A stretch of 38,962 nucleotides of DNA from Victivallales bacterium. Its GTDB lineage: Bacteria > Verrucomicrobiota > Lentisphaeria > Oligosphaerales > Oligosphaeraceae. The translations under genes were made by a program, and so were the position numbers. The notes beneath the pieces were generated by a model. The model made no database searches. It worked only from the letters and a program-made list of their open reading frames with translations, and had not been told where the DNA came from. Location of the stretch: positions 1 to 38,962 of the forward strand of contig JAFZIJ010000199.1 in assembly GCA_017554445.1 (NCBI GenBank), given 5' to 3'. Of this stretch, positions 1 to 10,709 are shown piece by piece. How positions within the stretch are numbered: the first letter of the stretch is position 1; each line of letters begins with the position of its first letter.

Positions 1-319
1 GCATCATCAGCTTACCGGCCAGCTCGGCTGTCCGCTTCGCGTCCGCCAGACCGTTTTCACCTGTGCACGCGTTCGCGTTGCCACTGTTTACGACGACCAT
101 CTGCACGGGATTGCCGGACGCGACAATCGCGCGGTCGTATTCCACAGGCGCCGCCGCGAAAAGATTCGACGTGAAGGCGCCTGCCGTCACACATGGGCGC
201 GGGCTGTAGATCATGGCCATGTCTGGAGCTCCGCTCCGCTTCAAGCCGCAGACAACGCCGCAGGCCTGGAAGCAAGCCGGACTGGTCACGGAACCATTTT
301 CGATAACGGAAAATGACAT
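1..319 (-). CDS. argJ: ArgJ, glutamate N-acetyltransferase / amino-acid acetyltransferase, 5' part only
   Basis: Reverse translation from the ATG at 319 gives about 106 codons running off the left edge. The protein has the ArgJ N-terminal signatures TAGAFTSNLFAAAPVEYDR and VVVNSGNANACTGENGLADA. ArgJ transfers the acetyl group from N-acetylornithine to glutamate in the cyclic arginine pathway, in the cytoplasm, and self-cleaves at a conserved Thr that lies beyond the visible part. The sequence AAGGGGAAACGTT before the ATG supplies a ribosome-binding site and supports this start. It lies 31 bp downstream of the kinase gene on the same strand, so it may be read through from the kinase, but a functional link is not implied. 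Confidence 0.9.
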   Translation of the reverse strand, partial: MSFSVIENGSVTSPACFQACGVVCGLKRSGAPDMAMIYSPRPCVTAGAFTSNLFAAAPVEYDRAIVASGNPVQMVVVNSGNANACTGENGLADAKRTAELAGKLMM

Positions 320-350
320 AACGTTTCCCCTTCAGGAAGGAATATTCAAT

Positions 351-1502
351 TTAATTCAAAATAATGCCGTAGGTTTCGGCAGCTTCACGGAATTTTGCAA
401 GTAGCGCATTGCAGCTGGGCATCCGTTTGTCCCGTCTCATGATGGTGCAGTTGCGGATGGCTTCGGCGACCAGCGGCATTTCCTCAAGGCCAGGGACATT
501 TCTCAAGGCTGGAATATCCGACTGGTTCATGTGCATGCGGGCCTCCTCGCGGGCCGAATGAGTCAGCAGTTCTTCCTGCGGCTGCGTGAGCGGCTGACCG
601 CCCATGAACACGCCAAACGCGATGCCGAGGGCGAAAATATCCGTCCGTTCATCGATTGTATCCTTGCAGATCTGCTCGGGGGAGAGATAGCCGCCCGTTC
701 CTGTAATGGCCTTTGACTGGTAGCCGCTCACGACGGAAACGCCGAAGTCGATCAGTTTGATCTTTCCGTTTACCAGCATGAAATTCGACGGTTTGATGTC
801 CAGATGGACGATCTTCTTCTTATGGAGATATGAAAGGGCCTGAACCGCCTGATACATCACGCGGATCTTGTCCTCCAGAGGGAGCACTTTATTCAGAACC
901 TTGTCGCCGAGATCATGGCCGGTAAGATATTCCATCATAAGATCATAACCGAGTTCGATACCGAATTTCGTCACTTTCCGCAGGGCATAGATGCGCACGA
1001 TCGGCATCTGGCCGTCTTCGTTCAGCATCTGTGAAATGGCGAATTCGTTCTGGATATGGCGCACCTTGGTATGATAGGCCACGTTATCAAGCTTTTCAGA
1101 AGCCTTTACCGTGGATCCTAAAACCTTATTCCAATTATTGCGGATTGCCTTCGCGCAGAACGTGAAAGAACCACAGACGGAACGATACAGCACCGCTTCC
1201 GCGCCGCGTGCCATAACTTCTTTGATTTCATATGGATCATTCTCCGCGGCAGTTTTCATCTGCTGGGCAGTCCGCAGTTCATCGTTGCGATTGAGATAGC
1301 GGCGCCTGGACAAGTTCGCCATCAGATTCGAACCGGTTGAATTCTCCGTATGTGGCTGTTTCTCTGCGTCTTCCGGTTTCTTCTCAATTTCAGGTTCGCC
1401 TTGATTGACTGCATCCGTCTTCATTCTAGGACCTACTGTTATCTGTCCCCCGTTCTTTTCTCTCTCCGGGTTGTTCGACATCTTTTCGTTCACTTGTGAC
1501 AT
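351..1502 (-). CDS. Eukaryotic-like Ser/Thr protein kinase (soluble, Hanks type)
   Basis: The 383-residue protein has a polar, probably disordered N-terminal tail (about 1-90) followed by one kinase domain. Visible motifs are a degenerate glycine loop near 98-106 (ARGAEAVLY), the ATP-anchoring Lys118 (CAKA), a likely helix-C Glu153, the catalytic loop HLDIKPSN at 233-240, DFG at 252-254 and SPEQ at 274-277. The residue before the catalytic Asp is Leu, not Arg, so this is a non-RD kinase. There is no membrane segment and no PASTA, TPR or WD40 domain, unlike many bacterial kinases of this class. It lies 64 bp downstream of the tubulin-like GTPase on the same strand, so the GTPase or its DNA-binding partner are obvious candidate substrates; that is inference. 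No clear Shine-Dalgarno precedes the ATG at 1502, and the ATG at 1481 is an alternative start. Confidence 0.9.
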   Translation of the reverse strand: MSQVNEKMSNNPEREKNGGQITVGPRMKTDAVNQGEPEIEKKPEDAEKQPHTENSTGSNLMANLSRRRYLNRNDELRTAQQMKTAAENDPYEIKEVMARGAEAVLYRSVCGSFTFCAKAIRNNWNKVLGSTVKASEKLDNVAYHTKVRHIQNEFAISQMLNEDGQMPIVRIYALRKVTKFGIELGYDLMMEYLTGHDLGDKVLNKVLPLEDKIRVMYQAVQALSYLHKKKIVHLDIKPSNFMLVNGKIKLIDFGVSVVSGYQSKAITGTGGYLSPEQICKDTIDERTDIFALGIAFGVFMGGQPLTQPQEELLTHSAREEARMHMNQSDIPALRNVPGLEEMPLVAEAIRNCTIMRRDKRMPSCNALLAKFREAAETYGIILN

Positions 1503-1566
1503 GGTATTATCTTAACTACAAAAAAAATTGATCTTCCAGCGAAACCCTTTTACATTGCAAATCGCA

Positions 1567-2691
1567 TCAAAGCTTCTTGATGCGTTTCAATGCCTGCAGC
1601 AATTCATCCGCGTCAAGGCCTTTCTCCTTGCTCGCACGTTTCGCCTCTTTGTTCATATCGACATTCAATTTCTCCAAGACAACATGTTGATCCAATGACT
1701 TGGAGACCTTGACATCCTTTACCTCTTGGTTCACCTTGTTGAATTCGTCAATCAATTCAAGTGGCTTACGAGAGTATAACAGTGAAACCGTGATGAACGG
1801 ACGTTGCAACGATGGATTTTCAACGACGCTGTAAATTGGGTTCACCTTCTTTTTCTCAAAGAACGGCAATATTTTATAAAAAATCGTATGATCTTGTCCA
1901 GCAGGAACTTCCAAGAGGAACATCGCCTCAATCGGTTCCTCGGGAGGAAGAAGTAGCTTGTTCCAATTCGCCGTCAGTTGACTACCAAAATCCTTTCCCG
2001 GATCATAGTCAAAATAGCAAAAATGGTTGAAGTATGGTTTTGCAGTGTACGCCATGAAATCCTCATGGTCGATGTGAAGCTCCATCAATTTGAAAGACGT
2101 ATTCTTGTCAGGAATCGACATGAATACATTCAATGAATCGGCGATCATTTGATTGTAGGCATCTTCACCTATTTGATCTTCGAATTTCAACTTGTTGCTG
2201 AACAACATGATATTGCCTGTGCTGCCTTTGTCAATGGCAGTCGCCAAGGGCTTGGACATGAAATCAATGCTGTTTTCGACGTAATTGGACTCCAGCTCAT
2301 CGTCAGGCAGAACAAGGCAGAACATGGTCTTTTCATTGATTGGAATGCCGTTGCTGCTTTCCAATGCGTCGTCATGTGCGATAATGTCTTCGAGGATACC
2401 CGTCGTGATGCCATTACCCGTGCCACCACCAGTTGAACTGAAGACAATGGCGCCGCCAATAATATCCTGCATTCGACGGCGAATCGTATTGTATGCGTCG
2501 TGACCGATAGTCGGATCCTTTCTTGATCCACGGAATTGTCCAGCAGTTGATTGCACAGGAGCGACAATATGCTCGCCGCCTCCGACAACTTTTTCAAGCT
2601 CAGTCTCAGACACGTTCACCAATATGGCGTTCTGACTATCCATTTTCGCGGCTATCTTGCCGCCTGCGCCACCAATGCCTATGACCTTCAT
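1567..2691 (-). CDS. Tubulin/FtsZ-superfamily GTPase, TubZ-like
   Basis: The 374-residue protein starts with a glycine-rich nucleotide loop (IGIGGAGGKIAAK, 4-16), has a T2-like VNVSETEL at 25-32, and carries the tubulin signature SSTGGGTGNG at 85-94. LPDDELESNYVENS (128-141) followed by IMLFSNKL (161-168) fits the T5/T6 region of FtsZ-like folds. Acidic residues in IDHEDF (207-212) sit where the catalytic T7 loop is expected. The C-terminus is basic (ALKRIKKL), as in TubZ proteins, whose tails contact TubR. It lacks the usual FtsZ C-terminal peptide, and the neighbourhood has no division genes. The gene overlaps the upstream winged-helix gene by 4 bp (ATGA), so the two are translationally coupled. 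I expect a filament-forming GTPase for DNA positioning; its partition role is inferred from layout, and an FtsZ-like stress or membrane role is the alternative. Confidence 0.82.
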   Translation of the reverse strand: MKVIGIGGAGGKIAAKMDSQNAILVNVSETELEKVVGGGEHIVAPVQSTAGQFRGSRKDPTIGHDAYNTIRRRMQDIIGGAIVFSSTGGGTGNGITTGILEDIIAHDDALESSNGIPINEKTMFCLVLPDDELESNYVENSIDFMSKPLATAIDKGSTGNIMLFSNKLKFEDQIGEDAYNQMIADSLNVFMSIPDKNTSFKLMELHIDHEDFMAYTAKPYFNHFCYFDYDPGKDFGSQLTANWNKLLLPPEEPIEAMFLLEVPAGQDHTIFYKILPFFEKKKVNPIYSVVENPSLQRPFITVSLLYSRKPLELIDEFNKVNQEVKDVKVSKSLDQHVVLEKLNVDMNKEAKRASKEKGLDADELLQALKRIKKL

Positions 2692-3041
2692 GATTTCAAG
2701 TCCTCCAAATATGAAGACGATTTCAATTTATACCGATTACTTTTTACCAAATGCGCAAGGGCTTTCGCACCATGTGGTGTGATGTAGATATTCTTACGAT
2801 TCCTTTCGTCACGAATGTCCACAAAACACAATGCCCACAATGTCTCGACAAACGACACCGCCGTCTGCTTCGTGCGGGTTATACCGGCGCTCTTCAAATC
2901 ATCAAAACAATTCGTTATATTGTATTTGACAGTTTTATCTTCACAAAGCGTGCACCAGCTGAGAATCAAAAAATGCCCCTCGCCCAGCCGATTCAGCTGG
3001 TCTTGGAGCAAATCATCTGTCAATTCCACAGCCCTGGCCAT
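2688..3041 (-). CDS. Small winged-helix DNA-binding protein, TubR-like candidate
   Basis: The 117-residue protein has a predicted helix-turn-helix around 40-75 (NITNCFDDLKSAGITRTKQT and the following helix). A beta-wing follows at about 76-92 (VDIRDERNRKNIYITPHG), ending in a helix. Size and fold fit TubR, the wHTH adaptor of type III partition loci that coats centromere repeats and recruits TubZ. Other small MarR/PadR-like repressors would look similar. The ATG at 3041 has a good ribosome-binding site (GGTGAGAGT directly upstream). Its stop overlaps the start of the tubulin-like gene. It is transcribed away from the A+T-rich repeat region just upstream, which is the expected binding target and would also give autoregulation. 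Confidence 0.68.
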   Translation of the reverse strand: MARAVELTDDLLQDQLNRLGEGHFLILSWCTLCEDKTVKYNITNCFDDLKSAGITRTKQTAVSFVETLWALCFVDIRDERNRKNIYITPHGAKALAHLVKSNRYKLKSSSYLEDLKS

Positions 3042-3180
3042 ACTCTCACCAAAACAATTTCATACCTTATTTAAATCGACTATTAGTTCCCGACCATTCA
3101 GATATCCAATCAACAGACCAGCGCCTGTTCGCTGACCATCCTATTCCTTTTCACACTTTTATTAACAGGATATTAATAAA

Positions 3181-3195
3181 ACTATACTACACTTC
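3181..3195 (+). repeat. Direct repeat, copy 1 (ACTATACTACACTTC)
   Basis: ACTATACTACACTTC at 3181-3195 matches ACTATACTATACTTC at 3301-3315 in 14 of 15 positions. The spacing between starts is 120 bp. Such spaced copies of one motif in a non-coding region upstream of a wHTH gene suggest binding sites, but the low sequence complexity means chance similarity is possible. Confidence 0.5.
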
Positions 3196-3295
3196 TTTCC
3201 AAAAACAAGCAATCCCGTCCAGCCTTCCTTAAGATTTCTAGCTTTCCTTATAACAACCACTTCCCCTTCTGCACCCCCCTTCCAACCAGTTATTT

Positions 3296-3343
3296 ACTAC
3301 ACTATACTATACTTCACTATAATTTAGTATATTATAGTGTAGT
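3296..3343. repeat. Direct repeat copy 2 inside two nested inverted repeats
   Basis: ACTACACTATA (3296-3306) pairs perfectly with TATAGTGTAGT (3333-3343). CACTATAAT (3315-3323) pairs perfectly with ATTATAGTG (3331-3339). The element thus holds three copies of a CACTATA core, two on one strand and one on the other, together with the second copy of the direct repeat at 3301-3315. The arrangement fits dimeric wHTH binding. There is no G+C-rich stem or U-tract, so it is not a terminator. Confidence 0.6.
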
Positions 3344-3407
3344 TTATACTAGGAAACGGATAGCGACTGGAGGGGCGTTCGAAGTTATATTTTAATCGTC
3401 TAATGTG

Positions 3408-3435
3408 TTGAATATCATGTTATATATACTATATT
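3408..3435 (+). promoter_or_regulatory. Possible sigma70-type promoter for the Hsp70-like gene
   Basis: TTGAAT at 3408-3413 and TATATT at 3430-3435 are separated by 16 bp and lie about 50 bp before the start codon at 3485. The surroundings are very A+T-rich, so several other -10 choices exist (for example TATACT at 3425-3430). Confidence 0.35.
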
Positions 3436-3484
3436 TATAAAGAAAATTGAATTGATTTAATATCTTTTAACTGTGTATTTGAAC

Positions 3485-6500
<3,016 letters not shown>

Positions 6501-6527
6501 CAGACTGAACAGAAGTGGAGGAACATT

Positions 6528-7790
6528 ATGGACAGACGCTCATTCCTTAAAGGACTCGGAACCGCCGCAGCCGCAGCACCTTTCGTTTCCATGCCCAAAA
6601 TCCTCGCCGCGCCCGCCAACGATCGTATCACCGTCGGCGTCATCGGCACTGGCGGCATGGCCACGGGCCATTTGAGAAACCTGCTCAAAATGCCTTCCGT
6701 CCAAGTCATCGCCGTCTGCGACGTCGATTCGCGAAAGATGGAAAACGCCTACAATCTGACGGAGCAGGCATACGCCAACCAGAAGAAGTCCGGCCAATAC
6801 AAAGGTTGTGCCAAGTATCGTGATTTCAGAGACATGCTGGCCAGGCCGGATCTGGATGCCGTCGTCATCGGCACGCCGGACCACTGGCATGCCTCGATGT
6901 CCGTCATGGCCGCCAACGCCGGAAAGGACATCTACTGCGAAAAACCACTGACGCTGACCATCGGCGAATCACGCGACATCATCAATAAAATCCGCCGCAC
7001 AGGCTGCGTCTTCCAGACCGGCATGCAGCAGCGTACATCCTACGGCGGCAAATTCATCACGGCCGTCCAGCTTGTCCGCAACGGCATGCTCGGCAAGATG
7101 ATCTCCGCCCACGTCACGGTCGGCGGCCCGTCCTCCGAATGCACGCTTCCCGCCGAACCGACGCCCGAGTGGATGGATTGGGACATGTGGCTTGGCCCTG
7201 CTCCATACAGACCCTACAACAGCCGCCTTCATCCAGGCACATGGCGCTCATACCGCGACTATTCCGGCGGCGTCCTCACCGACTGGGGCGCCCATCATTT
7301 CGATATCGTCCAATGGGCCATGGACGCCGACCAGAGCGGCCCCGTCAGAATCTGCCCACCCGGTCATAACGGTTGCAAGACATTGACTTACTGGTATTCC
7401 AACGGCGTGCGCGTCGAACACGGCGGCTTTGAAGGAAGCGGCTACGGCATCACGTTCGTTGGAACAAACGGCAAAGTCAGCGTCTGCCGCGACTGGATCC
7501 GCAGCGATCCCGCCGACTTGCTCATCAATCCGTCCTCCATGCCTGGCGACCTCCAGCTGCCGGATTGCAGTGGCCATATCGGCAACTGGCTCGACTGCAT
7601 CCGCACACGCCGCCGCCCCGCCGCAGACGTCGAAATCGGTGCACGCTCCGTCACGGTCTGCCAGCTTGGCTGCATCGCCTACTGGCTGGACAAGCCTTTG
7701 AAATGGAATCCAAAGACATGGCATTTCGAAAACGACCCAGTGGCTGAAGCCTGGATCGATAGACCGAAACGCGCCCCGTGGACTCTCTAA
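6528..7790 (+). CDS. Gfo/Idh/MocA family oxidoreductase with Tat signal
   Basis: The 420-residue protein begins with a twin-arginine signal (MDRRSFLKGLGTAAAAAPF), so it is probably exported folded with its cofactor. A Rossmann nucleotide motif follows (VGVIGTGGMATGH, 36-48), then the EKP motif with the conserved lysine (138-140) and a C-terminal substrate domain with GGVLTDWGAHHFDI. The family uses NAD(P) to oxidise or reduce sugars, inositols and related compounds, or acts as NAD-dependent glycosidases; the substrate cannot be named here. A strong ribosome-binding site (GTGGAGG) precedes the ATG. Tat-exported members are abundant in Planctomycetes, Verrucomicrobia and Lentisphaerae, which supports the taxonomic guess. 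Confidence 0.92.
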   Translation: MDRRSFLKGLGTAAAAAPFVSMPKILAAPANDRITVGVIGTGGMATGHLRNLLKMPSVQVIAVCDVDSRKMENAYNLTEQAYANQKKSGQYKGCAKYRDFRDMLARPDLDAVVIGTPDHWHASMSVMAANAGKDIYCEKPLTLTIGESRDIINKIRRTGCVFQTGMQQRTSYGGKFITAVQLVRNGMLGKMISAHVTVGGPSSECTLPAEPTPEWMDWDMWLGPAPYRPYNSRLHPGTWRSYRDYSGGVLTDWGAHHFDIVQWAMDADQSGPVRICPPGHNGCKTLTYWYSNGVRVEHGGFEGSGYGITFVGTNGKVSVCRDWIRSDPADLLINPSSMPGDLQLPDCSGHIGNWLDCIRTRRRPAADVEIGARSVTVCQLGCIAYWLDKPLKWNPKTWHFENDPVAEAWIDRPKRAPWTL

Positions 7791-7957
7791 GCCATTTTCC
7801 GTTGTCTCACGTCTTTTTTCACTTTTTTTGAATAAAAAAGCAAAAAAATTATTTTTTGACACTTGTATTCGTTTTTTGACGATGTAGTGTATATTCTTAG
7901 ACGTAACAAAGTTCTTGGAATCATTGTGTCTTGAGTCCATTCAACCTAGGAGAAAAC

Positions 7958-9001
7958 ATGAAAAAAGCATTGTTTCTTGCTGCTGTCACCGCGTTGCTGA
8001 TGGTGTCAGCCCGTGCCGATCAAGTCAATCTGAAAGACGGTTCCACCGTCAAAGGCAAAGTCGTCCAGATTGTCGATGGCAAGCTTACCATCAAGACCGA
8101 ATCTCTCGGCGAAATGAAGATCGACTTCAACAACATCGCGAATTTCACCACGGATGAACCGATGGTCGTTTCGACCACCACCTCCGCCGCCACGGTCACC
8201 GGCAAAATCGGTGCCGCGGAAGACGGCAAGACCGCTGTCAACGGCACGGTCGTCGCCAACGCCGACATCAAGAACATTTGGCGCCCCGGTGAACCCGACC
8301 CCTCCATCCCGCTCCCCAAACCCCGCAAATGGAAGTATGAAGTTGCATTCGATGTTTCCGGAAAGACCGGCAACACCGAAAAGACGACCGTCGGCGGTTC
8401 CGCCAAAGCCACGCTGGATGGCCCCAACGACAAGCTCATGCTCTACGTCCGCGGCCATTATGCCAAGGAAAACGGCGTGAAGAACGAACAGGAAATCGTT
8501 GCCGGCGCCGATTATGAAATCCGCATCAACGGCACCTCCCATACCGCTTATGCCCGCGCTGAAGTCGAACAAGACAAGTTTGACAACTACAAACTCTACA
8601 CTACGGCCGCCGCCGGTTACGGCTTCTACGTCGTTGACACGGACGATTTCAAAGTCCGTCTCCGTGCTGGTCTCACCTACATCCACAAGTCCTATTATGA
8701 AGAACTGGACGACTCCGATGATATCGGCGTCGAGTTCGGCTACCATCACGAACTGAAGATCAAGCAGCTGAAAAAAATTGATGCCAAACTCGTCACCGAC
8801 GTGACCTACACGCCCGTCTTCGATCATTTCCAGGACGACTACCGCATCTATCATGAAAGCGCATTGGACATCCCGCTGACCCAGAATGGTCTGTGGAGCA
8901 TCCGCCTCGGCGTCAGCAACGAATACAACAACCGCGTCGCCAGCACCCAGAAGCGCATGGACACCACCTACTTCGGCCGTCTGGTCATCACTTGGGAATA
9001 A
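7958..9001 (+). CDS. DUF481-type outer-membrane beta-barrel protein
   Basis: The 347-residue product has a signal peptide (MKKALFLAAVTALLMVSARA). A short N-terminal module (about 20-75) containing LKDGSTVKGKVVQIVDGKL resembles the SH3-like modules often found before DUF481. From about 110 to the end, alternating aromatic beta-strands (for example LYVRGHY, ARAEVEQDKFDNY, VRLRAGLTYIHKSYY, TTYFGRLVITWE) match the DUF481/YdiY family, whose members end in an outer-membrane strand with a C-terminal aromatic region. Function in the family is unknown. AGGAG lies 7 bp before the ATG at 7958, favouring it over the in-frame TTG at 7931. A strong terminator follows, so the gene is probably monocistronic. 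Confidence 0.85.
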   Translation: MKKALFLAAVTALLMVSARADQVNLKDGSTVKGKVVQIVDGKLTIKTESLGEMKIDFNNIANFTTDEPMVVSTTTSAATVTGKIGAAEDGKTAVNGTVVANADIKNIWRPGEPDPSIPLPKPRKWKYEVAFDVSGKTGNTEKTTVGGSAKATLDGPNDKLMLYVRGHYAKENGVKNEQEIVAGADYEIRINGTSHTAYARAEVEQDKFDNYKLYTTAAAGYGFYVVDTDDFKVRLRAGLTYIHKSYYEELDDSDDIGVEFGYHHELKIKQLKKIDAKLVTDVTYTPVFDHFQDDYRIYHESALDIPLTQNGLWSIRLGVSNEYNNRVASTQKRMDTTYFGRLVITWE

Positions 9002-9032
9002 GTCTCATTCCTGACATAGCCTGAAATATTGA

Positions 9033-9070
9033 AACGGGCCGGAACGAAAGGTTCCGGCCCGTTTTTTTTT
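9033..9070 (+). terminator. Rho-independent terminator after the DUF481 gene
   Basis: AACGGGCCGGAAC (9033-9045) pairs perfectly over 13 bp with GTTCCGGCCCGTT (9051-9063) around a five-base loop. It is followed by an uninterrupted T-run to 9070. It starts 31 bp after the stop codon. Confidence 0.95.
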
Positions 9071-9191
9071 GTCATTGTAGTTTGAAATTGTTTTTATGAC
9101 ACGGTAGGTACAATAATCATAAAGAATCATAGTGATTCCTGTAAAATCACAGAAAGTAATAATGTAAGTATCTTGTTATAAATATGTTATG

Positions 9192-9219
9192 TTGATTTTT
9201 CGAAAAGTCGCTGTATAGT
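9192..9219 (+). promoter_or_regulatory. Possible promoter of the PDDEXK pseudogene
   Basis: TTGATT (9192-9197) and TATAGT (9214-9219) are spaced by 16 bp and lie 46 bp before the ATG at 9266. The sequence from 9071 to 9265 is otherwise A+T-rich with no visible gene. Confidence 0.4.
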
Positions 9220-9265
9220 ATTGGAATAAGATTTTCAATAGATGGTCAATAATAGGAGACCAAAC

Positions 9266-10244
9266 ATGCCAGACAAGTTGAATGGACTTGGAAGATTAAT
9301 CGACAAGAGTGAAGGATGCCTTTCGGCGGATCCTTCCGCAAAACGGCTGTTTCAAACAAACAGGTGTTGGGACGTTTCGCCAAGGCGTGCCTCCCTGAAT
9401 ATCATGACTTCCCGTTGGAAACAGTCATCAGAGAATGTTTTGACGACGATCTTTCCCTTCAAGGATGAAAGGCTCCACTCCTTCCACGGAGTTTGCCAGA
9501 AGCATTGGAACTGAGCAGATTCTGCCACAGAATGACACGTTGCATCTTGATCTGCTTTTTAATGCTTGGGTCCCATGTCCGGTTTTGGGAAGATGGCGGG
9601 AAATTATCAATATCGAAATACAGAATGATGCTCAAAACCTTGAAAGACTTATTGGACGTGGTATAATATATAATTCGAATATTGTATGTTCAGAATATGG
9701 AACAGTTTTCAGATATCCCCACTACGAAATGATTGAAGGTGTGAACGCCATCTGGATCTGTCCTGCGGCACCTTCGGAATGGGCGGGTTCGACGCTGTGT
9801 TTTAATTTGAACAGGGCTGTTCTTTCAAAAGAGGAACGACTTGTTCTTCACAAAGCCGTATATGACAAATTCCGCTTATTCTTCATTGGTGCCAATCTTG
9901 AAACAGGGGTGGACAAAAAAGACATACATGGCTTGGTCTGGACGTTGACAACGCAGTCGCTCACGACGGCTGAAAGAAAGAAAATATTGACGAAGGTATA
10001 TGAAATGGACATGACGGAAGCTTTGGAAAAGAGCGTGAACGAATCGGAGGAATGGGTTTACAACTACTATGGAAGGGAACGTGTAGAACAATTTAGAGAG
10101 GAAGGCCGAGAGGAAGAAAAGCGGAAGAATGTTCTCCACTTGCTCAAGAAGCGTTATTCAATCAAAAGAATCAAAGCCATTCTCCAACTCTCTGAAGACG
10201 AGATTCTTCGGATTGCCAAGGCAAACAAAGTCGTTATTCTGTAG
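9266..10244 (+). pseudogene. PD-(D/E)XK nuclease family (Rpn/transposase-like), frameshifted
   Basis: The gene reads in three successive frames. It starts at ATG 9266 behind a good site (AATAGGAGA) with MPDKLNGLGRLIDKSEG, and this frame also encodes DPSAKRLFQTN. A second frame from about 9355 encodes KQVLGRFAKACLPEYHDF and a following helix up to the TGA near 9463. The third frame, from 9465, encodes the nuclease core INIEIQND (acidic-x-Gln of PDDEXK enzymes), the GRGIIYNSNIVC strand-helix, WICPAAPSEW and a charged C-terminal tail. Joined, the frames give a full-length PDDEXK_2/Rpn-type protein, a family annotated as recombination-promoting nuclease or transposase. Two frameshifts in the N-terminal third suggest decay. 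The 259-residue third frame alone could still be made, but it lacks the N-terminal helices. Confidence 0.75.
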
Positions 10245-10254
10245 CCGTTATCCT

Positions 10255-10278
10255 CTGTCCCGTGCCAACGGCGGTAGC
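10255..10278 (+). repeat. Dispersed G+C-rich motif, copy A (GTGCCAACGGCGG core)
   Basis: Shares 22 of 24 bases with 16048-16071, including the exact core GTGCCAACGGCGG. It lies just after the stop of the PDDEXK pseudogene. A reverse-oriented partial copy of the core lies at 13552-13564. Confidence 0.55.
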
Positions 10279-10327
10279 TTTCAGCCAAAAGTGGGGAGAG
10301 CTTCTACTGCCTATTGAAACACCACAC

Positions 10328-10362
10328 ACAAAAAAACGCCCCTTGGAAAGCTCCAGGGGACG
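10328..10362 (-). terminator. Rho-independent terminator of the RRM protein gene
   Basis: On the minus strand, CGTCCCCTGGA pairs with TCCAAGGGGCG (one bulge or mismatch) and is followed by seven or more T. It lies about 33 bp beyond the stop codon of the RRM gene. Confidence 0.85.
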
Positions 10363-10394
10363 TTGGAAACATGCTTTACAGGATCAGTGCGGCA

Positions 10395-10709
10395 TTATTC
10401 CTCTGAGCGGGGACGACGGTCCTCACGGTCGCGACGGGGGCGGAAACCACCCTGGCGCGGTTCGCGCGGCTTCGCTTCATTGACCGTCAGAACGCGGCCC
10501 ATGTGCTCCTTGCCGTTCAATGCGTCGATGGCGGCCTGTGCTTCGTCATCATTCGCCATTTCGACAAAACCAAAACCTTTGCTGCGGCCAGTTTCGCGGT
10601 CGGTTATCGCACGAGCGCTATCGACTTTGCCATACTGTGAGAACAGCTCGTTCAGGATTTCGTCGTTAACGCTGTAACTCAAATTCCCGACATACAAATT
10701 CTTCGCCAT
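10395..10709 (-). CDS. RRM-type RNA-binding protein (glycine/arginine-rich tail)
   Basis: The 104-residue protein is a single RNA-recognition motif with RNP2 LYVGNL (5-10) and RNP1 KGFGFVEM (44-51). A basic, Arg/Asp-rich tail follows from about 82 onwards. Bacterial and cyanobacterial Rbp proteins of this design bind single-stranded RNA in the cytoplasm and are often cold- or growth-phase-regulated; no specific target can be stated. GGAGTG lies upstream of the ATG. The 5' region (10710-10914) contains two short hairpins (GACCGC/GCGGTC at 10778-10794 and GCACA/TGTGC at 10803-10817) and a TTGACA read on the minus strand at 10800-10795, which may form an operator or structured leader. A terminator follows, so it is monocistronic. 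Confidence 0.93.
   Translation of the reverse strand: MAKNLYVGNLSYSVNDEILNELFSQYGKVDSARAITDRETGRSKGFGFVEMANDDEAQAAIDALNGKEHMGRVLTVNEAKPREPRQGGFRPRRDREDRRPRSEE

Larger units (their letters stand above)
3042..3484. other. A+T-rich non-coding region with repeats, candidate centromere/operator (tubC-like)
   Basis: These 443 bp separate the divergent winged-helix and Hsp70-like genes and contain no plausible gene. The sequence is far richer in A+T than its surroundings. It carries a direct repeat about 120 bp apart (3181-3195 and 3301-3315), two overlapping inverted repeats at 3296-3343, and a likely promoter for the Hsp70-like gene. This position, directly upstream of a tubR-like gene, is where tubC iterons lie in TubZRC loci. 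It could instead be an ordinary divergent promoter region with operators. Confidence 0.55.

Noticed and set aside
1567..2691. Housekeeping FtsZ
   Set aside because: The overall sequence is divergent, no FtsZ C-terminal peptide is visible, the C-terminus is basic, and no ftsA, ftsQ or mur genes are adjacent.
3296..3343. Terminator between the divergent genes
   Set aside because: The stems are A+T-rich, no U-tract follows, and both flanking genes point away from it.
3473..3484. GTG at 3473 as the start of the Hsp70-like protein
   Set aside because: It adds four residues with no ribosome-binding site; the ATG at 3485 gives the usual short distance to the DLGTTNS motif.
9266..10244. Complete insertion sequence
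   Set aside because: No terminal inverted repeats or target duplication were seen, and PDDEXK/Rpn genes often stand alone.
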